Source: Acidobacteriota bacterium
Lineage (GTDB): Bacteria > Acidobacteriota > Terriglobia > Terriglobales > Acidobacteriaceae
Length of the DNA: 10,002 nucleotides
NCBI GenBank assembly: GCA_021810175.1
Contig: JAJZJJ010000055.1
Span: 1-10,002 of the forward strand
Direction of reading: 5' to 3'
In this document: positions 1 through 7,190 of the stretch, one piece after another
Layout: each line of letters begins with the position of its first letter
Numbering within the stretch: position 1 is the first letter of the stretch
Notes under the pieces: model-generated
What the model saw: the letters and a program-made list of their open reading frames with translations, nothing else
Databases searched by the model: none
What the model was told of the DNA's origin: nothing
Made by a program: the position numbers and the translations under genes

Positions 1-710
1 TGAATAACGGCTTTCATGCGCGGTCTTCCGAATCCGCGAACACGATCGTTCGCGTCGAGGATGTGTGGAAGAGCTACGACGACGGCGCGATTCAGGTGCT
101 GAACGGCGTAAGCCTGACGGCGGAGGCCGGCGAATCCGTGGCCCTCTGCGGCCCCTCGGGCTGCGGCAAGAGCACACTGCTGCATCTGCTGGGCGGACTG
201 GACGAGCCGGACCGCGGGCAGGTTCGCGTGAACGGAAGAGAGCCGGCGAATCGTCGCACTTCGCTGCAGCTGCTGCGGCATGAGGTCGGGTTCGTCTTTC
301 AGCTCCACAATCTGATTCCGGATCTGACGCTCGAAGAAAACTGCATGATTCCGGCGGTGGCGGCGGGAACTCCGCGCGAGGCGGCACGGGAACGGCTGGC
401 GCAGCTGGCGGAGCGCACAGGCCTGAGCCATCGCCTGCGGCAGCGCATCCAGAAGCTATCCGGAGGCGAACGCCAGCGGACGGCGCTGTGCCGTGCGCTG
501 ATGAACCGCCCGCAGATTTTGCTGGCCGACGAGCCGACGGGATCGCTGGACGAACGCACCAGCGGACAGATCTTCGAGCTGCTGCTAGAGCTGGTGGAGC
601 ACGAAGGCATCACGCTGGTGATGGCGACGCATGATCGGCAACTGGCGCGGCGCTGCGATCGTCTGGTGGAGATGCGGGACGGAAGAATCTGCGAGCCGGC
701 ACTGAACTGA
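1..710 (+). CDS. ABC transporter ATP-binding protein, LolD/MacB type (start codon cut by window edge)
   Basis: This is the ATPase subunit of an ABC system of the LolD/MacB/FtsE class. These ATPases pair with FtsX-like permeases to move lipoproteins or peptides or to do work at the envelope. Visible motifs, numbered from the inferred start, are Walker A GPSGCGKST (51-59), a Q-loop (VFQLHN), signature LSGGERQ (153-159), Walker B ending in Asp177-Glu178, a D-loop (SLDE) and the switch His211 in ATHD. The frame is open to base 1, and bases 1-2 (TG) followed by AAT AAC fit an ATG whose A lies just outside. That gives 236 residues, normal for the family. The in-frame GTG at 63 would delete the first beta strand (IVRVEDV), so I reject it. 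The gene lies 18 bases before the CcoN-like gene, suggesting one operon. The partner permease would have to lie upstream. The substrate is unknown. Confidence 0.93.
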   Translation, partial: NNGFHARSSESANTIVRVEDVWKSYDDGAIQVLNGVSLTAEAGESVALCGPSGCGKSTLLHLLGGLDEPDRGQVRVNGREPANRRTSLQLLRHEVGFVFQLHNLIPDLTLEENCMIPAVAAGTPREAARERLAQLAERTGLSHRLRQRIQKLSGGERQRTALCRALMNRPQILLADEPTGSLDERTSGQIFELLLELVEHEGITLVMATHDRQLARRCDRLVEMRDGRICEPALN

Positions 711-728
711 GGATTCGGAATACGGGCC

Positions 729-2105
729 ATGAACTACTCCACAACAGCTGAGATCCTGAAGACGCCGGAGAATCGGATGACCGCCTCCGCGCCGCGGAGA
801 AACTCCGCGGAGGCGGGGACGCCCAGCGTGCTGACGCTGACGGCATGGTACGCGGTCGCGTGGATGTCGCTGTCCAACGCGATCGGCGTGGGGCTGGCGG
901 TGCTGCTGCTGTGGCCGCATCCGGGCCGATGGCTGGGCGAGTGGAGCTACGGCCGCTGGATGCCCGTGCATATGAACACGCAGCTCTACGGATGGGCCAG
1001 CCTGCCGCTGGTGGCGTGGCTGCTGCGGATTTACGAGGCGGATCGCGGCGAGCTGGCGCGCTGGAGCCGGGCGGCCCTGCTGTTGTGGTCGGCCGCGCTG
1101 GCGCTGGGCTCCATCTCGTGGCTGGACGGGCATAACAGCGGCAAGCTGTTTCTGAACTGGACCGGATATGCGCGAGTGTTCTTCCCGCTGGCGATTGTGT
1201 TTCTGTGGTGCGTTCTGGCGGCGGCGCTGGCCGCGCACTGGCGGCATCCGAAGAATGCATCGCGCGCGGTGCGCATGGCGAAAGCAGGGGGCCTGGTGCT
1301 GCTGCTGATGGTTCCGCTGGCGATTTACGTCGCCGCCAGCCCGGGTATCTATCCGCCGGTGAATCCGGCGAGCGGAGGGCCCACGGGGGCAAGCCAGCTG
1401 GAGTCGGTGCTGATCATCGTGCTGATCCTGTTTATTCTGCCCTACGGGGTGAGCCGCCGCGCCGAACACGGGAAGCGCTGGATTGTAACTTCGTGGGTAG
1501 CATTTGCGACCGAGGCGCTGCTGTGCCTCTCGCTCGGACGCCACGATGTGAGCAATTACCGGCCGACGCAGATCATCAGCCTGGGCAGTCTGCTGCTGTG
1601 GGTGCCGCTGATGCCGGCGTACTACAGCGCATTTGTGTGGAGGGAGAACACAAGGCTGTGGCGCAGAGCGGTGCTGGCGTGGTGGGCGGTGCTGATTCCC
1701 TCGGGATGGTGCCTGTTTCTGCCGGTGGTGCTCGACCGGCTGAAATTCACCGACGGGCTGGTGGGGCATTCGCTGCTGGCGATGGCGGGCTTTGTCACGA
1801 GCCTGCTGGTGCTGTTGCTGATCGGACTGCTGGGCGAGGATGGGGACGCATTCCAGACGCGCTGGTCGTTCATTGCATGGCAGGCGGGTACGGCCACGTA
1901 TATCGCGATCATGTTTATCGCCGGCTGGATCGAAGGCGGCGATCCAGCGTTTACCATGACTTCAAACACCACACGCAATACGATCTATTTCATACGGCTG
2001 CTTTGCGGAATCGCAATGACGGCCGCGTCGTGGGAGTGGCTGTGGCAGCTGACGGTGCGCATACGCGCCAGAGGCCGCGCGGCGGAGAGAGGCGTGGCAG
2101 GATAA
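729..2105 (+). CDS. CcoN-like (cbb3 oxidase subunit I-like) 12-helix membrane protein, apparently lacking the CuB site
   Basis: This is a polytopic inner-membrane protein of about 12 helices, the fold size of haem-copper oxidase subunit I. Residues 75-85 (GR-x2-P-x-H-x-N) match the CcoN helix that carries a low-spin haem b ligand, here His81. A TD-x3-GH segment (His347) matches the CcoN helix that carries the b3 and b ligands. The second histidine of that pair is Leu349. The CcoN GPHH stretch is replaced by GRHD (His272, Asp273), and the GHN stretch of helix VI is absent around Thr219-Val227. Copper-dependent oxygen reduction therefore looks unlikely; electron transfer or a structural role is inferred. 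The gene sits between the ABC ATPase and two membrane/cytochrome genes with 3-base spacing downstream. An alternative ATG at 777 has a better ribosome-binding site (GGAG, six bases upstream). The 16 residues before it use less typical codons, so 777 may be the true start. Alternatively it is a very divergent but active oxidase subunit. Confidence 0.72.
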   Translation: MNYSTTAEILKTPENRMTASAPRRNSAEAGTPSVLTLTAWYAVAWMSLSNAIGVGLAVLLLWPHPGRWLGEWSYGRWMPVHMNTQLYGWASLPLVAWLLRIYEADRGELARWSRAALLLWSAALALGSISWLDGHNSGKLFLNWTGYARVFFPLAIVFLWCVLAAALAAHWRHPKNASRAVRMAKAGGLVLLLMVPLAIYVAASPGIYPPVNPASGGPTGASQLESVLIIVLILFILPYGVSRRAEHGKRWIVTSWVAFATEALLCLSLGRHDVSNYRPTQIISLGSLLLWVPLMPAYYSAFVWRENTRLWRRAVLAWWAVLIPSGWCLFLPVVLDRLKFTDGLVGHSLLAMAGFVTSLLVLLLIGLLGEDGDAFQTRWSFIAWQAGTATYIAIMFIAGWIEGGDPAFTMTSNTTRNTIYFIRLLCGIAMTAASWEWLWQLTVRIRARGRAAERGVAG

Positions 2106-2108
2106 GCG

Positions 2109-2513
2109 ATGAGAAATAACAGAAGAACGTGGCTTTTGCTGTATCAGCTGGGAGCAGGACTGTGCGACACCAGCACGGGGGCGATGCTGATCGCCGCTCC
2201 GGCGTGGACCTTCCGGCTGATGGGGCTGCATATTGTGCCTCATCCGATTGCATTTGTGCGATTTGTCGGGGTGTTTGTGCTGGGCGTGGGGCTGAGCTAT
2301 CTGCAGCCTGTGCTGCGCCTGCCGATGCGCGAGTGGCGCGGGCAGTGGTCGGCGACGGCAATTATTCGCAGCGGTGTGGCGCTGCTGATCGCATGGCAGG
2401 TGGCGAGCGGCGGACTGGAACGGGGATGGCTGACGGTCGCGGCCACTGACGCAATTCTCGCTTCCGTACAGTGGGCCGGGCTTTCCCGCAACTGGTTGAA
2501 CTTTGCCGACTGA
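2109..2513 (+). CDS. Small four-helix membrane protein of unknown function
   Basis: The product is 134 residues with four likely membrane helices at roughly 9-31, 46-68, 82-100 and 106-124, and a basic N-terminus (RNNRR). I do not recognise a named family. Features that look conserved are the first helix (QLGAGLCD), the amphipathic link RLMGL with HPIAFVRFVG, and Arg87 inside the third helix. It has no cysteine pair, no haem-binding motif and no signal peptide. The ATG lies 3 bases after the stop of the CcoN-like gene, and its own stop is 4 bases before the preferred start of the fusion gene, so it is almost certainly co-translated with both. By position it could be an assembly factor or small subunit of the putative complex, comparable in place but not in sequence to CcoQ. 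That role is inference only. Confidence 0.8.
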   Translation: MRNNRRTWLLLYQLGAGLCDTSTGAMLIAAPAWTFRLMGLHIVPHPIAFVRFVGVFVLGVGLSYLQPVLRLPMREWRGQWSATAIIRSGVALLIAWQVASGGLERGWLTVAATDAILASVQWAGLSRNWLNFAD

Positions 2514-2517
2514 GCGG

Positions 2518-4437
2518 ATGGCGGCAGCGGAGCATCGAACGCCGGCCTTCGACGGCTGGCGCGGAATGGTGCTGGTCGCCGCCACGTATATTTACTTCCT
2601 GATCTTCGCGCAGTTCGGATTCCTGCAGAGGCTGACCGATGCGGGTATCGGCGCTGCGGCGCTCAAGCCGATCCTGGCGGCGATGGCTGCCGGTGGGATT
2701 GCCGCCAGTCTTGCGGCCGGACGGATGGGCCAGCGGTCGGCCGGACGGCGTCTGCCAATGGCGCTGCTGGGTTGTGCGATCGCCGCCGGGTTGACGCTGG
2801 TGCCGCTGAATCGGGCCGGAGCGGCGGCCATCTCGCTGCTGATTGGGATTTCACTCGGCACTCTGACCGTGACGCTGGTGAGCAATCTGCGGCTCTGGGC
2901 GGGCGCGCGGCGTCCGCTGCTGTGGGTGGGGCTGGGAACGGGCCTGGGCTACTGGATCTGCAATTTCCCCGCGCTCTTTACGGCTTTGCCGCAACACATT
3001 GCCATGGCCGCGATGGCGGCCTGCTTGGCGGCCCTGCCAGCGGCTGCGAGCGGACGCGCGGATGCCGCGCCGGAGTCTCCCGCTTCGGCAACCGAAATCG
3101 ATCGCAGCAAGCCGGTGGCGTTCGGACTGGTGCTGGCGTGGTTTACGGCGCTGGTATGGCTCGACTCGGCGGCCTTTTTCATCATTCAGAATTCACCGGC
3201 GTTGAAGGCGGGAACCTGGCAGGGCGCGGCGCACCTGTGGCGCACCGGAGCTGTGCACCTGGTGGCGGCGATCGCCTGTGTGTGGCTGCTGGCGAGGCGC
3301 GGGACCGCAACGGCCCTGCTGGCCGCGTTCGGGTGCCTGGCGGGCGCGTGTCTGCTGCTGCTGAATCCGGCGCACGGCAGCGCAGCGGCATTTCTGTATC
3401 CGGCTGGCGTATCGCTCTACTCCGTGGCGCTGGTGGCGTACCCATCGCTGCTGTTGGGTGGCGTGACGGCGGAGCAGCGGTCGCGCCGGGCGGGGTGGAT
3501 TTACGCGGTCGCGGGATGGATGGGGTCGGCTATGGGAATCGGCATGGCGCAGCATCTGCATCGCATTCCGGTGTGGTTTGTCGCGGCTGCGGCGGTGCTC
3601 TTTCTCGTGCCGATGGTGGTGCGCTACGGCAGAACCTACTGGCGCGAGGCCGTGGCTCTGGTGCTGGTGCTGGCGACGTCGTGGGGCGTGGAGCATCTGC
3701 TTGCGGGGCATGCGAAACCCGCGTCATTAACAGCGGTGGAGCGCGGGCGTCAGGTCTATATCTCCGAGGGCTGCATCAACTGCCACTCGCAGTATGTGCG
3801 GCCGGGTTCTCCGGATGTGCAGATGTGGGGGCCGGCGGGAAATCTGGAAGCGATCCGGCATGAGCATCCGCCGCTGATCGGCAATCGGCGCGAGGGGCCC
3901 GATCTGACCAATGTGGGCGCGCGCCGCTCGCGCCTGTGGCTGCGGATTCATCTGATCGATCCGCGCGCGGTGAGCTACGGATCGATCATGCCCAGCTACG
4001 CCTATCTGTTTCGCGACCAGCGCGGCGATGACCTGGTGGCGTATCTGGCCAGCCTGAAGAATCCGGGTGCGCTGCGACATGTGTTGCATGAGGCTGCGAC
4101 GTGGGAGCCCGCGAGATCCGCCGCGGGAGAAGCGGCGCACATCGATGGCGCGAAACTGTACACGGAGTTCTGTGCAACGTGCCATTCGCCACGCGGAGAG
4201 GTGCGGCAGCGATGGGGCGGGGATTTTCGGCACCGGCCGCCGCGGCTGGACAGCGCCACGCTCAACAAAATGGCCGAGGGGAAAACCCCGGCGGAGCTGA
4301 AGCTGCATCTGGAGCGGATCATCAAGTTCGGTGTGCCGAAGACCAGTATGCCGGGGCATGAGTACTTTCCGGACGCACAGATCGCGGCGCTGGCGAATTA
4401 CCTGATGAGCCGGGATCACGCTTCGGCTACGAATTGA
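2518..4437 (+). CDS. Fusion: MFS-type transporter domain + CcoO-like cytochrome c + second cytochrome c
   Basis: The 639-residue product has three parts. Residues about 15-370 hold 12 predicted helices in two six-helix halves, with a loop of MFS motif-A style between helices 2 and 3 (AGRMGQRSAGRR, lacking the usual Asp). A thirteenth helix (about 376-392) anchors residues about 405-515. These resemble CcoO/FixO of cbb3 oxidase: an RG-x-VYI-x-EGC lead, CINCH (Cys419, Cys422, His423) with SQ-x-VRP, a GPDL-x-NVG segment, and axial Met491 in IMPSYAYL. Residues about 540-632 form another class-I cytochrome c: CATCH (Cys552, Cys555, His556), axial Met611 in TSMPG. Both haem domains should lie in the periplasm. 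The ATG at 2518 is chosen; TTG at 2503 overlaps the previous gene. The end overlaps the opposing gene by 11 bases. Likely role: electron transfer coupled to, or delivering cofactor through, a transporter-like module; the substrate is unknown. Confidence 0.85.
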   Translation: MAAAEHRTPAFDGWRGMVLVAATYIYFLIFAQFGFLQRLTDAGIGAAALKPILAAMAAGGIAASLAAGRMGQRSAGRRLPMALLGCAIAAGLTLVPLNRAGAAAISLLIGISLGTLTVTLVSNLRLWAGARRPLLWVGLGTGLGYWICNFPALFTALPQHIAMAAMAACLAALPAAASGRADAAPESPASATEIDRSKPVAFGLVLAWFTALVWLDSAAFFIIQNSPALKAGTWQGAAHLWRTGAVHLVAAIACVWLLARRGTATALLAAFGCLAGACLLLLNPAHGSAAAFLYPAGVSLYSVALVAYPSLLLGGVTAEQRSRRAGWIYAVAGWMGSAMGIGMAQHLHRIPVWFVAAAAVLFLVPMVVRYGRTYWREAVALVLVLATSWGVEHLLAGHAKPASLTAVERGRQVYISEGCINCHSQYVRPGSPDVQMWGPAGNLEAIRHEHPPLIGNRREGPDLTNVGARRSRLWLRIHLIDPRAVSYGSIMPSYAYLFRDQRGDDLVAYLASLKNPGALRHVLHEAATWEPARSAAGEAAHIDGAKLYTEFCATCHSPRGEVRQRWGGDFRHRPPRLDSATLNKMAEGKTPAELKLHLERIIKFGVPKTSMPGHEYFPDAQIAALANYLMSRDHASATN

Positions 4438-4867
4438 AGAAGAGCAGCAGCGCGACGGCGAGAACAACGACTCCCAGGGCAACGGCGAGGGCGTTTCCGT
4501 CCAGCTCGAACACGCGTCCGGCGGCGCAGGCGCGCAGCGGCGGGATACCGTCGGGATCGTGAAAGGTTCCGCCATAGACTCGGCGAAAGATTGCGGCAAC
4601 GATGAAGCCGGCAAGCGATGCAGCCATGAGGATCGCAGCCAGAATTACGCGCGAGCGGACGCCGGGGCCCGGCCACCAGAGCAGCGCGATTTCCGGCACA
4701 GCAAGAAAGAACGCGGTAAAGCTCTGCCATACAACGTGAAAACGGGCATGTCCCGGCCAGAGCGGATGGGTCGCGTGGGTCCGGTTGAGGTCGATGGCCA
4801 GCGGAGCCAGTCCCTGACCGGCTGCGAGGGCGGAGAGCATGAGTCTCGGGAGAAACGGACCCGACAT
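4427..4867 (-). CDS. Four-helix membrane protein with His-rich N-terminal signature (possibly DUF6640-like)
   Basis: The product is 146 residues with membrane helices near 7-25, 47-66, 73-95 and 126-143. Between helices 1 and 2 lies the segment DLN-x-TH-x2-HPLWPGHARFH (residues 26-44), with four histidines (31, 34, 40, 44). I associate this signature with a small uncharacterised membrane family, possibly DUF6640; that assignment is from memory and uncertain. There is no haem motif. It is the last gene of the minus-strand cytochrome operon, 33 bases after the multihaem gene. Its 3' end overlaps the end of the opposing fusion gene. The ribosome-binding site before the ATG is weak, so translation may depend on the upstream gene. 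Function is unknown. The histidines could bind a metal or haem, but this is inference. Confidence 0.8.
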   Translation of the reverse strand: MSGPFLPRLMLSALAAGQGLAPLAIDLNRTHATHPLWPGHARFHVVWQSFTAFFLAVPEIALLWWPGPGVRSRVILAAILMAASLAGFIVAAIFRRVYGGTFHDPDGIPPLRACAAGRVFELDGNALAVALGVVVLAVALLLFFNS

Positions 4868-4888
4868 GCCCGTATTGTATGCGCCCGC

Positions 4889-4916
4889 GGCGCCTGCGCT
4901 TTAGAGCGTAGGCGCC
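4889..4916. repeat. 12-bp inverted repeat over the stop codon of the multihaem gene
   Basis: Arms at 4889-4900 and 4905-4916 pair over 12 positions, with one G-T (wobble) position and a four-base loop TTAG. The loop contains the stop codon of the minus-strand cytochrome gene. No T tract follows on either strand, so a classical intrinsic terminator is unlikely. The hairpin may attenuate the downstream 4427-4867 gene or protect the 3' end of the upstream cytochrome message. Confidence 0.6.
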
Positions 4917-6352
4917 ACGCTTCCACTGAGACCGAGCTGGCTCAGGATTTTCGGATTGGTCTCATCCACGGCCAGGAGGTTGTGGCAAAGGTTGCAGTCG
5001 TTGCTCAGGACGGTACCCGAAGCGGTGGCATGGCTGCCGTCGTGGCAGCGGAAGCAACCTGGGTAATCCATGTGGCCGATGTTGTTGGGATAGGTCCCCC
5101 AGCTCACCTTCATGCTGGGGAAGACGTTGCGTTTATAGAGGGCGACGAGGCTGCGGGCAGCGCTGTCCACCTGCGTGCGCTGGTTTTGCCACACGTCCGG
5201 ATACTGGGTGCGGTAGAAGTTGTCCAGTTGTTCGGGAATGACGCTGGCGGCTTCCGCCTGCGACTTGTAGGTCGCCTGGATGAGCTTGAGGCCTTCCTTG
5301 TGGACGTAGGGCAAGCTGGGACTGGGGCTGCCGTCGGTCATGGCCTGATCGATAGCCTGTTCGGCGGTCTGGAAGACGTGGGTCGCCTGGTTGTGGCAGT
5401 CCATGCAGTCCATGACGCGGGTGTAGCCCTTGATGGGACCCTTCCAGCCCTGCTGGACAAACGTCCTTGTGCCGCCTTTGCCGTTGGGCATGCTGACGGC
5501 AATGATGTTCTGGGCGTCCTTGTCCGTTGAGGTGTAGACGAAATGGTTGAGGTGAGCGCCGTGGATGCCGCTGCGACGGCGCAGGGAATCCACGCCGCCC
5601 AGGTGCAGGACCAGCACCGTGCGGGCCTCAGTGTTTGCCTTGTCGTTGCCAAAGGAGGTGAGCACCAGCAGGCGATCGCCGACAAAGCGGCTGGGGTTGT
5701 GGCATCGCTCGCAGGTAGCGCGTGCCGGCCGCAGGCCGGAGAGGGGGACGGTAATGGGACGCGGATAGGTGTGGAAGGCGACCTCCACAACCTGTTTGGT
5801 GCCGTTGACCTTTGCTCGGAAGTAGGCCTCCATGCCCGAGCCGACATGGCACTCCACACAGGCCACATGCGAGTGCGGAGACGCCTGATACGCGACCCAT
5901 TGCGGCCTCATCACATGGCAGGAGGTGCCGCAAAACGGGGCCGAGTCCATGTAGGCAACGCCGCGATAGGTCGCGACGCTGACAATCGCGAGGTTGACCA
6001 TGGTGGCGATTCCGACGATGAGGACACCGTGACGGAAGAGGGGATCGCCAAGATGGATGGCCGGATATTCGGCGGGAATCGCGCCGGCTTTCAGCAGTTC
6101 CCGCCGCCGCTGCAGCATGCCCACCGGGATGAGAATGAGCCCGAGGATAAACAGAGCGGGCAGACCCAGGAAAAATATCAGTCCCAGGTAGGGATTTTCG
6201 AACCTGCCCGTGAGCAGGTTCTCAATCCAGTAGAAGACGAGGGTTATGCCCGAGGCCGTGGTGAGTCCCGAACCAATTAAAGTGACCCGATTGTTTCCGA
6301 AATAGAAGAACGGCTGCAGCCAATTCTTCCTGATCCTGGCAAAGACGCTCAC
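4901..6352 (-). CDS. Membrane-anchored multihaem cytochrome c, NapC/NirT type, six haem-binding motifs
   Basis: The product is 483 residues. Three hydrophobic helices (about 23-47, 55-80, 108-128) precede a large periplasmic part. Haem attachment motifs are CGTSCH (141-146, spacing C-X3-CH, followed by VM as in NapC/NrfH CHxM), CVECH (165-169), CERCH (214-218), CMDCH (316-320), CFRCH (433-437) and CNLCH (453-457). NapC/NirT/NrfH proteins usually pass electrons from menaquinol or ubiquinol to periplasmic partners. This protein is much longer, so it may combine a quinol-oxidising head with extra haems. The GTG start is supported by AGGAG seven bases upstream. It lies 24 bases after a small cytochrome c gene, a likely electron partner, and 33 bases before a four-helix protein gene. 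The physiological acceptor cannot be told from the sequence. Confidence 0.92.
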   Translation of the reverse strand: MSVFARIRKNWLQPFFYFGNNRVTLIGSGLTTASGITLVFYWIENLLTGRFENPYLGLIFFLGLPALFILGLILIPVGMLQRRRELLKAGAIPAEYPAIHLGDPLFRHGVLIVGIATMVNLAIVSVATYRGVAYMDSAPFCGTSCHVMRPQWVAYQASPHSHVACVECHVGSGMEAYFRAKVNGTKQVVEVAFHTYPRPITVPLSGLRPARATCERCHNPSRFVGDRLLVLTSFGNDKANTEARTVLVLHLGGVDSLRRRSGIHGAHLNHFVYTSTDKDAQNIIAVSMPNGKGGTRTFVQQGWKGPIKGYTRVMDCMDCHNQATHVFQTAEQAIDQAMTDGSPSPSLPYVHKEGLKLIQATYKSQAEAASVIPEQLDNFYRTQYPDVWQNQRTQVDSAARSLVALYKRNVFPSMKVSWGTYPNNIGHMDYPGCFRCHDGSHATASGTVLSNDCNLCHNLLAVDETNPKILSQLGLSGSVAPTL

Positions 6353-6376
6353 GGCCTCGCTCCTGGTTGATGCTGG

Positions 6377-6700
6377 TTATTTCTTCTGCAGCGTGCGAAT
6401 GTACGCCACGACGTCCTTAATTTGCTGGGCAGACAGCTTCCCCTTATAGGCCGGCATCCTGCCCTTACCGTTTTCGGTGGCGGCAATCAGCTGGCTTTCC
6501 GGCGCCTTTACGAGCGCGGCGGCTTTGAACGACGGGATATGCATCATCTTGCCCATGGGCGTGCTGGCCGTTCCGTCCTGGCCGTGGCACATGGCACACC
6601 GCTCCTTGAAAATCTGTTCGCCTTTGCTCTGAGCGAGCAGGGGAACCGCGAGTGAAGCTGCGAGCAGGGTCAGACCCCAGGTTCGAATGCGTCGATTCAT
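6377..6700 (-). CDS. Secreted mono-haem class I cytochrome c
   Basis: The product is 107 residues. A Sec signal peptide is clear: basic MNRRIR, a hydrophobic core, and a probable cleavage site after LLA (residue 23). The mature part of about 84 residues carries CAMCH (Cys35, Cys38, His39) and a C-terminal KGRMPAYKGKLS segment giving axial Met82, followed by the usual last helix (QQIKDVVAYIRTL). It is a small soluble periplasmic electron carrier of the cytochrome c6/c551-like kind. The ATG at 6700 is preceded by AGGAG seven bases upstream. The frame stays open for 94 more codons upstream, but the signal peptide fixes this start. It is the first gene of an operon with the membrane multihaem cytochrome 24 bases downstream, and probably shuttles electrons to or from it. 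Confidence 0.93.
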   Translation of the reverse strand: MNRRIRTWGLTLLAASLAVPLLAQSKGEQIFKERCAMCHGQDGTASTPMGKMMHIPSFKAAALVKAPESQLIAATENGKGRMPAYKGKLSAQQIKDVVAYIRTLQKK

Positions 6701-7190
6701 GTTGCTTCTCCTATTCGTGATCTGTGGCGCCTTCCAAACAGCGGTTGGCATCGAAGTGGCACTGGAGAGTGCACACTCAGGGGTTGGCGAGTTGCGTCTC
6801 AATCTGAAAGAAGGCGCGGAAACAGCGTCCGTCTTACGGAAAACCGGGAATCTCTGTGGCTGATGGCCGGAACCCGCGGCTGCTGCCAGGGTCCGCGTCA
6901 CGGAAACCGGCGGCAGGAAGGGCAGGATGTCATCCCGATGAATGGTTCGTAATGTTCGTTCGTAAAACAATGCTGCCCGCATGCCTGCGCCTGCCTCAGT
7001 CAGCTGTGCTTATCCTGCGTGGGCCCGGGATACATCCAGAGACTTTCGTCTGGGACTGCTTTGGAAACACCCAGTCTGAAATAGCCCGATGGCAAAGTCA
7101 AATACCTAAAGTAAGGGGATTGGAGGCTCCATGGGACACCGGGAACCGGAGATGATCGCCGCGTAAGTGATTGATAATACGGGTCACGAT

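Noticed and set aside
63..65. GTG as the start of the ABC ATPase
   Set aside because: The frame is open upstream and encodes the expected first beta strand. An ATG split by the window edge fits better.
585..1769. Long minus-strand open frame (394 codons) opposite the CcoN-like gene
   Set aside because: It reads as Arg/Pro/Gln/His-rich low-complexity sequence with no domain, typical of antisense frames in high-GC genes. The plus frame has clear membrane helices and CcoN motifs.
4559..5530. Plus-strand open frames opposite the multihaem cytochrome (also 5543-6280)
   Set aside because: The minus frame contains six haem motifs and three helices. The plus frames have no recognisable domain or good ribosome-binding site.
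6860..6925. Possible c-di-GMP-I riboswitch on the minus strand (GCGGGTTCCGG near its 3' side)
   Set aside because: The conserved GGGCAAACC and GACGCAAAGCC segments are not present.
6701..6982. 94-codon N-terminal extension of the small cytochrome c
   Set aside because: A signal peptide begins exactly at the ATG at 6700 behind AGGAG. The extension is low-complexity and would bury the signal peptide.
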